From the NCBI GenBank assembly GCA_973895155.1, contig OZ316899.1, positions 13,144,001 to 13,208,000 on the forward strand: a stretch of 64,000 nucleotides of DNA, read 5' to 3'. The position numbers were made by a program, and so were the translations under genes. Origin of the DNA: Marsupella aquatica (taxonomy: Eukaryota; Marchantiophyta). The notes beneath the pieces are model-generated. The model was given only the letters and a program-made list of their open reading frames with translations. It was not told where the DNA came from and did no database searches. Numbering within the stretch: the first letter of the stretch is position 1; every line of letters begins with the position of its first letter. This document shows positions 12,291-21,013 of the stretch, piece by piece.

Positions 12291-12590
12291 ATGGATTGTG
12301 TTGACATACCACGGGAAATTCTCATCCTCAGGTCTGACTGGAATCAACGAAGGCATTTCCAACTCAGGAGGAAAGTTGCCAGGAGTTATGTTGGGACTCC
12401 GGAAAAACCATTTGTTTTACCTTCGTACGCTGAGAATGCGGCGAGGAGAGTAGATAGTGTGAGGATGCTCCAATGGGAGAATAAAGGCCTTAGACTGAGG
12501 AGGGGTCCTGATAGGAAGTTTGTAAGAAACCCTTATGTTGATGATATGCAAAAGCAAATTCATAGACAACGAAGTAGAGTCTACCGATAG
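12291..12590 (+). CDS. Small basic protein or 3' exon of TE1, unknown
   Basis: A 99-residue open frame begins at an ATG just after TTGTCAG, which could also be a splice acceptor. The product is rich in Arg, for example RRGPDRKFVRNPY, and ends RSRVYR. I do not recognise a family. It lies 92 bp after the stop of E on the same strand, so it may be a last exon of an E transcript or a separate small gene. Nothing in the paralogous TE0 part of the window can be compared, because that side is cut by the window edge. Confidence 0.35.
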   Translation: MDCVDIPREILILRSDWNQRRHFQLRRKVARSYVGTPEKPFVLPSYAENAARRVDSVRMLQWENKGLRLRRGPDRKFVRNPYVDDMQKQIHRQRSRVYR

Positions 12591-13123
12591 GTCTAAATCA
12601 AGCGGATCAGAGTTATCTGATGAGGTTAGTTCAGAATATTAATTACCTTCATTTTGAGGTTATGCTAGCGTTGGGCGCTATTCAATGAGAACTCATGTAA
12701 TGTGGTTTGGGAGATATAACTATCTTGTATATTCAGTTTACTTAATTTTCCCCAACCGTCTATTGCAACATGTTTACACTTGTTTTTTTCATTAATACCT
12801 TAGAATGTTATAGTAGCGCCCGACGCTACTATAACTTTACTCCTTACTCTATTTTTGTTATACTAACGGATATATTCCTGTTATTATTGGTTGACGTCAG
12901 TCACAAAGTTTCCGTTTATGTTTTGTCTCTTTAGAATGTCGAACTGACATATTGAACGTTTCCTTCCACGGACCGTTTGAGGCAACCACGGTCTCAATTG
13001 GTCCCTATATCCTTGTGTTTGCGTTTCATCCTGATCATTTTGTACCACGATCTCGGTTTTGGATTTTTGTTACCTAATCTCTTTTGCTTCCACTTGTTTC
13101 CGAATCACCATCGTTGACCTAAA
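12591..13123. repeat. Non-coding stretch with palindromes
   Basis: TAGCGTTGGGCGCTA at 12666-12680 and TAGCGCCCGACGCTA at 12814-12828. No coding frame was found in this stretch. Confidence 0.7.
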
Positions 13124-13489
13124 ATGGATCACCAAACCAAAGTTCCTAGTTTGTCTCAGATGATTTCGAAGGAGGGTCCGCTGCCCATCACTGAAGAGCC
13201 TGAGTGGAGCGAGACGAGTGACTTTTGAAACAGGCTTAATCTTCCTCCAAGTGAAGCTATTAGCCCTGGCGAGACGCTTATCCCATGGCTCAGAGATTCC
13301 CCGCCAAGGCATTTTTTGGAAAGATTTACAATTCATTGTCCTCCTCTTCCCCACAGCCTGACTCGTCAGGATGACATGCGCACCCAGGAGGAGCTAGGGA
13401 GGATTGATTTCCAGAATACAACCGTTCCTGGCGAGGACTCTCAAAGGTGTAGAGATAACGCCATCCTTGGCATTTATCAGCAATCGTGA
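13124..13489 (+). pseudogene. Small TE1 reading frame with one internal stop, unknown
   Basis: From an ATG at 13124 a frame of 121 residues runs to TGA at 13487-13489, interrupted only by TGA at 13226-13228. The product would be rich in Pro, Glu and Arg, with segments such as PLPITEEPEW and PRHFLERF. The family is not recognised. It could be a real small gene of the transposon or chance. The single stop and the position downstream of E on the same strand make me list it at low confidence. Confidence 0.3.
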
Positions 13490-13566
13490 GCACGGTTTTG
13501 TTCCCGACATAGCCCGATCTATGGCTGGCATCGATGATGAGTGCGGTTCATCCACGACAGAGAGAA

Positions 13567-13896
13567 CTAGCGCCCGGCGCTAGTGTGCTCACTTTCCTGA
13601 TGGAGGCGCCCAATGTTCTCTAATCTCCCGATGCACAAAGACAGCAATGTGTTCTGTGACTAGGCAATGTGTAACCAATGTGTTCGGGACTAGCCCCTTT
13701 CATTTGTGGTATTGGATGAGAGACTACATTCGGATTTTCTAATCGCTAGTGTATTTTGATTGTGTTGTGTAAAGAGTAGATAGCGGACATTTATAAACTA
13801 GTTTTGGTAGCGCCTGGTGCAAGCCTATGCTTTCTGGGAATACCCGGGTTTAAATGTACAGTTCCCAAAATTTTATAAAATGAGCGCCTGGCGCTA
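13567..13896. repeat. Three palindromes near the right end of TE1
   Basis: The perfect form TAGCGCCCGGCGCTA is at 13567-13581, TAGCGCCTGGTGCAA at 13808-13822 and GAGCGCCTGGCGCTA at 13882-13896. No coding frame was seen between them. Confidence 0.75.
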
Positions 13897-14095
13897 CTCT
13901 CGGTCTCGACCATTTCTCCTGGATTTGGCACGAATCTTCTAAACTCCTGTTTCCTGTGTTATGGAAATGCCCTCTACGAATCTTCGGTAGTAGCCTACCA
14001 TGCCAGGAATCCCCTTACTTCTTACACACTAGTAGGTGCTCTCGGTCTCGACCATTTTGTCTGGATTTGACACAAATCTTCTAAAAACCCTGTTT
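13897..14095 (+). repeat. Subterminal direct repeat pair of TE1
   Basis: About 50 bp starting CTCTCGGTCTCGACCATTT at 13897 is repeated with few changes from 14039. Both copies continue through CTGGATTTG and AATCTTCTAAA. A second inverted-repeat-like block (CCTGTGTTATGGAAATGCCC) lies between them at about 13953. Confidence 0.6.
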
Positions 14096-14149
14096 TGAAT
14101 GTCAAGATCTTGGTTCACGCTAGAAACATTTCAAGCATTTTTTGTTAAT

Positions 14150-14237
14150 GTTTTGTGTTTCCCGTTTTCTATTTCCTCTCATCAGTTCTTGTTTTTGGTT
14201 TCCTGGTTTCCTGTTTCTTATCTTATGTAAATACCCC
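14150..14237 (-). repeat. TE1 right terminal inverted repeat
   Basis: Read on the minus strand it begins GGGGTATTTACATAAGATAA and continues with CAGGAAACC repeats, matching the left end imperfectly. The target duplication ATCCTAAG follows at 14238-14245. Confidence 0.6.
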
Positions 14238-14545
14238 ATCCTAAGTAATCCACATACAGTGAACTGGATATCTAACATTGACAGGGAATAATCCAATGTC
14301 CCTCACAGACGGCAATAAAACAGACGCAAGTCTCTTTTAAACATCAATGGCTTTAAGTTGGAACGTCAAGAATACATTGATCAACTAGAATAACCATAAT
14401 ATTCAGCATTAACCCCCATGTGACATTCCATTTAGATGTTGTTAATGGGAAACTAGCAATTCAACATTGACCAACCTTCTATTTTACCGTTGGGTTTCCA
14501 TTGGGAAAGACTTATGAGTAAACGATACCCATATATATTTCCTGG

Positions 14546-14857
14546 TGGGTATAACCACTGTGACAGCAAACAACAAATAGCAAACAGTTACTCGTAACAG
14601 CAAACAGGTGGTAAAAAATTTGGACATTTTGGGGGGGGGATCTTGTTTGTAGAGTCAATATTTTTTGGCTAGCGCCCGGATCTAGTAATAGTATTGCCTT
14701 ACACTAGCAATTTTTATTTTTATTTTTGTTTTAAATTATTTTGAAAATTGTGACTTTTAATGACACATTTTTAGATTGCCTATTTTGCTCATAACAGGAA
14801 AATTCTTGCTCATAACAATAAATCTGTTTGATGTTTGCTGTTATGGTGAAAACCCTC
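14546..14857. mobile_element. Small non-autonomous derivative of the TE1 family
   Basis: This 312-bp element is flanked by the 8-bp repeat TTTCCTGG (14538-14545 and 14858-14865). The left end reads TGGGTATAACCACTGTGACA and the right end, inverted, GAGGGTTTTCACCATAACAG; both then read CAGCAAACA. It carries one palindrome, TAGCGCCCGGATCTA, at 14670-14684. There is no coding capacity. The end sequence and duplication size match TE1, so it could be moved by a TE1-type transposase. Confidence 0.65.
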
Positions 14858-14881
14858 TTTCCTGGTCATTATAGTTTGAGA

Positions 14882-15580
14882 TTTTAGCCAGCGAGATCGC
14901 TATCCAAATGGACATCAGATTTTCATTGGTAATATATTAATACATAAGAAAGTTTTAGGCTACTTTAAGAGTTTCTTATTCTTTTTTAATTATATGGGAC
15001 TCTAAATGTCTTCCCCTAAACCAACATTCCTCTTAGGAAAGTATAAATATTAAAGATGTGAGATGGAAATATTTGTAAACTCGTTCTTTCCTGGTCATAC
15101 AATATGGGTAGCAAGATCGCTAGCTTTTAAACTAAGTTATTTAATGAGACACAAAAACATTAGAGGGATTGACCTTTACTGCATCAAAGAGATAAGATCA
15201 ATTGAGGGGTTTTTGCTAGCAACATTGCTGACCTTATAACTAGGGAGTAGTTGACAACTTTATCTTTTACTAATTGACTCAATGGATCCTCTAAAACTGT
15301 TTGGGTTTTGGCTGGCGAGATCGTTGGCAATACATTATTCCTAAGTTGAAGGTTTTGTTTTGTGAAGTTTGACCAAAAGTAAGCTTTAAAACTCATTTTC
15401 TATATTTCCTTCGTCTTTTCCCCCAAAATGTAGGGCTTGACAAAATATTCCCTCAAATCACACCCTAAATAGTCCCTAAATGGTCTCTAAATGGTCTGTA
15501 AATGGTCTCTCCATATTTCATATACCACGTCTACTGGTTAAGAAAAATGAGAGGTTTTAGCTAGTGACATTGCTAGCCAT
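14882..15580. repeat. Five copies of the second palindrome type, in the TE0 spacer
   Basis: Copies are centred near 14894 (CCAGCGAGATCGCTATCC), 15116 (GTAGCAAGATCGCTAGC), 15221 (GCTAGCAACATTGCTGACC), 15319 (GCTGGCGAGATCGTTGGC) and 15568 (GCTAGTGACATTGCTAGCC). Most are preceded by TTTT, as are several TE1 palindromes. Copies 1 and 2 share the extra upstream sequence CTTTCCTGGTCAT. All lie between the E' and F' starts. The region 15125-15640 otherwise shows no gene. Confidence 0.65.
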
Positions 15581-15719
15581 ATTACATCTCCTTGATTTAA
15601 TGTAGTTGTTGGACATTTTGTTGTTTATTCAACGTTCACATTGAATCCTGTTAGATGTAGTTTTTGGACTTTCTTACATATCTTTTATACCACCACCTTT
15701 GGATATGTTTTTTCATCTC

Positions 15720-17014
15720 AATTTGATGGCTTTGGTGGTCATATCTCTGGCAAAGGAGCAATGGTGATGTTGTTAACTTGGAGGTGTCTTCCATGAGGAA
15801 GATCACCTCGGTGACTGAGTCATTCCTCTTGACAAGATTTGGTATCAAGAATGGTGACTACATTTCAAAGCAATTTTTTCTTGTTTTTGTTCATGGTGCT
15901 CGAAAGGATGAATTCATTCCAAGAACTCTTGATGGAGGAAGAGTTTGGGAGGTGGAGTTTGGAGTTTGGAGATATTGTTGAGGTTGTTTCCAGTAAGGAT
16001 GACGATTCTGAGTCATTTGCAAATTTTCCAGGGATCCCTTTTCTTGGACGGAATGCTAAGATGATTCATGAAGGGGTATTTGTGGACCTGGATAATTTGA
16101 AGGAGGAGTTGGTTGAACGTGAGGCTGCGGGTTTGGATAGATTGACCAAAGTAGATTTGGTGCATTTGAAGCGTTCTTGAAGATTATTGGGGCCAGTGAG
16201 CTTGCTAGATTCAGAAGAGATGTTGCATGCCAGGTTGATTTCCAAGTTGACCAACTTCCCACAAATTACTATGGAGACAAAGTCTATGAGCTTCCTCTAG
16301 TGGAATCTAGATTTGGGCAAGGGCAAGGGCTTCTAGACATGGACCGTGATAATGACAGCTACCCATGGACAAGATTGGTCACCACATTTGCTAAGCTAAA
16401 GCCACGGGTCTATTTTCAAGGTCCGCTGGACAGGTGTTATTCAATGTCAGAATTTGAATTGTTCAAAATTCAAAGAGACTGGGGCCAAGAATGAAGCCGC
16501 ATTCCCAGGAAGGTCTCTTCTTACAGATGTCTTCTAGGCAGGTTCCCTTGTTCTTGAAGGCAATTTGGTTTGCGGGGTTTGTGACAAAAGGCTCTATCAT
16601 GCTAAGATGTTTTATGTGTATGCAAAACCGGCCTTGGATTCATATATATCAAAGCACATGTCTCAACTTGAAGTGCATATGGGATTTCATGATCATCCAG
16701 TTCAAACGGGGAAGTGTCAAGTTGCCAAGAAGAAAGCGGAAGAAGTTATTCAAGGCATTCAGTTAGCTCATCCACTAGCAACAGCCTCCAGGGTGAAGAA
16801 CATTTCTATAGGTACATTGATATCACTTTTGCATCCCGAGTCATGCCAAGATCTTTCAAAAGAAGAGGAGGTCAAATTGTGGAATTCAATGAAAGTTGTG
16901 TCATTGCCGGCAAAGTTCCATGCAATTTTTCATGCCAAAAGATTCATCTTTATGCAAATTTTGGCTTAGGCGGCCATAAACTCCGTTAGTATTGAGGTTT
17001 TGGGCAAGGAGGGA
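15720..17014 (+). pseudogene. F', truncated MULE-like transposase gene of TE0
   Basis: Pieces in changing frames match the N-terminal half of F in order: the first segment (about 15765-15975, with GDVVNLEVSSM against GDIVSIPVGLS), the linker and second segment (15960-16180, then 16177-16494 after a shift), and the Cys/His segment with CGVCDKRL and HDHP (16565-16969). The DDE core and SWIM finger are absent because the gene is cut by the LTR that starts at 17015. Sequence past 24774 does not resume F', so the insertion was followed by loss or was not a simple one. Confidence 0.6.
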
Positions 17015-17859
17015 TGTGCAAACGGTACTTTATTCCCGTAATTAGGCGCTAAATGCGCGTGATTCTATTCTTACACACATCTTAGGTATACTTTGTGTTT
17101 CGCCGCCAAAACGTACCTTAAGTTGATAGTTGGATCGACCCCGGCTTAAGGACTTCTAAGCCTTCGTGCTGTCCGCCTCCAATCCAGATCCGATGATACG
17201 GGTATCCAACCCAGACTCACAACCACTATCCGTAGTTGACACCCCGTGCATAGCTCATATAATGTGTTTGGCCAAGCATTCTCTACCCGTATACGAGATT
17301 TATGATTACAACGGAATTCACAACATACAATCTTGGTTTACATGAAGGAAATGATGGGGAAAAGACTTTACTTCAAAATCCGTCATACATATATACACGA
17401 TTGACTCGACTTGTTCTGAATAAATAGGCCCAACGGCAGGGAGGCATACACTACAACAGAGCTTGGCTCCGCACTCGCCCGACGAGCTTAGTCGTACCCT
17501 CACTCCTTGGTGCTCTTTTATTCACTAAGGCCGGGACTCCTCGCACATCCTGCGGATACCCGGTTCTGAACCTAAAATCCCCCTGCCTCTACCGGGGGGT
17601 GCACTAAATACTAACTAAGAGCCGCAGCCTGGAACGGCCATGTGCTCAAATCTACTCTACCTTGAATTCTGCTAACTGTCAGGCCCAAAAATGGCGTGTC
17701 TTATTTTAAGATTCTATGTTAAAGGGAGGTTGGTCAGATAGGACAGTGCCGCTAACTAGTTTTGGCGCTTGTCCTCAAGGTCTGACTTTCCTAACTAAAC
17801 CTAACTCTATTCTAAACTTGCCATGCCGCTAATGTCTGGCACGCTTGCCAGACCTGCCC

Positions 17860-20041
17860 GAGTTGGACTTGGAGCGGCCGTCCCGCTGTCTCCTTAGCCG
17901 GTCGGCGTCTTGCTTGAGTAGCTAGACTTGGTCCAAAAGAGACTCCTTCTCTTGCTTCATCACATTCATCTCCTCCGTGGCCTCCTGGCACGCCTCTTCC
18001 AATTGTTGGGCGTTGCTTGTCAGTTGCGCCACCAGTTGGTCTTGCTTAGTGGCTTCTTGTAGAAGGTGCCACTTCTGCTTTTAGGGCGTTCACCTTGGTT
18101 GCATCTCTCTGGGCCCAAGCGTTGGCCTCCTCCACGTCTTTCTGCTAGATGATAGTTTGCCCCTTCAAGTTGTCAATCTGGGTCCGGAGCCGTGAGATCT
18201 CGGCATCCTTTTTGGCTCCGGCTTGCACAGCCAAGGCTTCCTTGGCTTCAGCATTGGTGACCTGGCTCAGAGTAGTTGCAAGCTGAGGCCGGAGAAGTTG
18301 AAGCTCAATTTCTTGGTTTGAGGCTTCATCTAATAGTTTGGTCGCCTCAACCCACTACTCCTCAATCTTCGTTGTGGCTTCAGCCTGAGCATGCCCTGCT
18401 TTCACCGCCACCACCAACTCTTGGCTGAAGAAGTAAGCCACCTTGCGGGCCATGAACTCCCCCATATCCCGACCAACTTGTTGGGAGAAGTTTCCCAACA
18501 ACCCATTCAAATACGTGCCCAGTGCAAAGAGTTCGGGGTTCACCAGGCTGTGCCCACTTGGGTTAGGGCAAGGACAGACCTCAACTCGGGCAGAGGCCGG
18601 AGTAGTTATGTCCAGACCTGGGGTGACAAGGGTAGAGGGAGAGGGGTCTTCCAGGGAACGGAGAACCCGCTTGTACGTGTGTGGAGGGTACTGGGGTTTC
18701 CTCCAGGATCACGGCCTCTGGTCTGGGGCCAACTTCAACCTGATCAACTGTGATCGCACGGGCCTGATTTTGTGCGTCCAGGGCCGCAATGACTGTCGTA
18801 TCTGGCACAGAAGAAGGGGCTCCAACAGTTGTCTGTGGGGTCAAGGTGGACACCACGGGCGCTAGACTCCGGGCTTTGGATTGGGGCCGCCTCTCCTGAG
18901 CCGGAAAGACCCACCTGGCCAGGGTGAGTTTGGGCTCATTGCACTGCAGAAGGGTTTGTCAATCAAAATGGGCGTACCACTCTATGATAATCTTGATGTG
19001 GCTTGCAAGGTATGCCTTCCCCCCAAGGTACAAGGTCTTCCTTTGTAGTTCCATCTCCTCGTGGAACTTCTTGACGAAGAAAGAAGCCCACTTCCTAGGC
19101 CGGTAGTTCTCAACCTGAATCACTTGGGCGGCGGATATCTCACCCCGTGGCTCCATCATGTGGAGAGCATACCTTTGGAAATCCAGCCGCTCTACTATCT
19201 CCAAGATGAGGCATGTCCTCATGAGGAAGCCGTTGTCCACCGAACCCTCAGGTGGGAAGCTGGAGGAATGGTACTTGGCTCCCTTGCCCCCTGGCGCCCG
19301 CAATTCTACCCGATTCGCTCCCTCAAGGAGGCCGAAGATTAGTTTAAGCCGTGCTTTGTTCAGGGACATCACTCGTCCATGCGCACAAGTCAGTTGACGG
19401 GCCTTGTCAAAGTTCAAGATGAACTCCGTCATGTCTTGCCCGTAATACCTGCAAGTGTTCCAAGGGAGGGTGGCAAGGTGTTCAAACCCTTGGATCTTCA
19501 AGTAACATGCATGTTTTGGGTGGAGAATGTTTTTATGGACATTCTCCCCCATGCGATGCATGGTCAATTTGGCCACTACAACGGTGGCCACGGGTAAGCC
19601 GGATACTGAAGCTGGCTCCTTCCTCTTCCTACCCCGAGATTGGTTCCTGGGGTGACTTGTGGAGGGGGACATCTCCCCATCTTCTCTATCCGGCGGCGGT
19701 AGTGCTACCGCCGTTAGAATTGGTGTCGGGGCTGCAACCGTCACCATGTCATCTATCGAGACCGCCTCCCGGGTTCGGGCTTGCTGAGGTGGTGGTGCGT
19801 TACCCATCCCAGGTCAATAGGTACCTGGTGGATTGCGGTGAAGGGTTGGGGCTTCCTCATCCTTTGAGCTGAGGTTGACCGCATTTATTATAGATTGCAC
19901 GCAAGCGGAGGGTGCGGGTGGTGGTGGGGAACGGCTTGAGGGAGGCCGAGGTGGCGTCTGAGCTTGGCCGTTCCCCGGGAGGATGGGTGCCGCTGCCACT
20001 AGTGCCATGGGAGCAGATGTTGAATCGTATACCGGGGTCAT
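17860..20041 (-). pseudogene. ORF2', decayed LTR-encoded gene
   Basis: The first large piece (19807-18959) matches B ORF2 over the block with ERLDFQRYALHMMEPRGEIS (B has ERLNFIRTTLHMIEPRSEIS). It is followed by a Pro-rich linker (18856-18581), a piece at 18543-18355 matching the start of the B coiled coil, and a frame-broken coiled-coil region to about 17860. The 17015-17859 stretch is non-coding LTR tail. The function is unknown. The family resembles retroelement-associated plant proteins rather than a known enzyme. Confidence 0.5.
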
Positions 20042-21013
20042 GGTATGTCTAGGCTCGATGAGCGCTTGTGCTTCGGCAAAAATATCATTGAAATGGTGCC
20101 GTTGTAGGTCGATGGTCCCTGGAATTTGGAAGACCTTGTTGGGGAGGTGGAGGATGGCTTCCCCAAAGCCGATGTACTTGTCTCTGTGGCACGTTTCCCG
20201 GCACCTCTAACCCCAAGAACTACCAGCAACCAATCATAAACCACTGATTTATGTCCGGCTTCTAGGAGTTTGGCAGCTATCTGGCTTGGAAACACGGCCT
20301 AACCTTCGATCCACACTTTGTTGGACCAATTCTTTCACTGGACTTGTGAATCGTGCACTATAGAGACACCTAATTTTCCTTGACTTCATTGGGTATATTT
20401 GTATTTCGCCCTCGGAATGTACCTCTACGGCTTAATTTCTTAAGCCGGCTGAAGGTCTTTTTCAGACAGATTCAACCCACACTTTAACTGACTAACACTC
20501 TCAATACCTCACTTTTCTCTCAGAGTTTGATTTGGCAGTTTCCAATCAAGACAATGCGATCGTACTTTGCTCAACAATGTCACTCTATCTAACTTAAATC
20601 GATCAAGCAACAAGTATCACAACACACAACTTCTTGGTCGGCAAGAGTCTGTGAACTAGGCAACAAGGCCAACTCAATTCAAACAATTGCACAGAAATCC
20701 ATAGGAACTTGTGGTTTACTGATACCCCGCGGTCTAGATTTAGCCGAGAGCTTCCTGTGCTCACAACAATACACATTGACACTAAAGCCTTGACTAAGAA
20801 AAAGCCCCCCAAGCCACGCTGCCCAGGTTTTTATCCTTGCAGCGTAACCTGAAAGAATCACGGAAATCCTAACCACTCAATCATGACCTTCCATCGTGAT
20901 ATTCCTGTTTATTAATCTAAAACAAATTCAACCTAACTAAGCCGGAAACCTAAGGGACCCAGACTCCTAATACTATCTAAGCAATATAAGCCGACAAAGC
21001 GCCACTTGCCTTG
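20042..21013 (-). other. Spacer between ORF1' and ORF2' in LTR-A
   Basis: No coding frame is supported. At 20385-20460 it has the module GTATTTCGCCCTCGGAATGT followed by a hairpin CGGCTTAATTTCTTAAGCCG. Related modules occur at 17089, 34842 and 63718. Confidence 0.4.

Larger units (their letters stand above)
3105..14237. mobile_element. TE1, 11.1-kb DNA transposon with divergent MULE transposase and ParB/MTase-like genes
   Basis: The ends are imperfect inverted repeats: GGGCATGGCCACCGAGACAG on the left, and a right end that reads GGGGTATTTACATAAGATAA on the other strand, followed by runs of CAGGAAAC/AGCAAAC type on both sides. The flanks are an 8-bp direct repeat, ATCCTAAG (3097-3104 and 14238-14245); a ninth base differs (A/C). 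The size and 8-9 bp duplication fit MULE-like transposition, and the element carries a MULE-type transposase. Inside are gene F (minus), a roughly 1.1-kb shared promoter region, gene E (plus), two small open regions and 16 copies of a palindrome. Both main genes contain stops or frameshifts, so this copy is probably dead. Confidence 0.7.
14246..17014. mobile_element. TE0, right part
   Basis: This is the continuation of TE0 after TE1. It holds a small derivative element (14546-14857), five copies of a second palindrome type (14882-15580) and gene F'. It is cut at 17014 by the start of a minus-strand LTR. Confidence 0.55.

Noticed and set aside
3520-13896. Palindromes as a CRISPR array or bacterial terminators
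   Set aside because: The spacing is irregular (about 70 bp to over 1 kb), they lie in introns and flanks of eukaryotic-type genes, and no T-run follows them.
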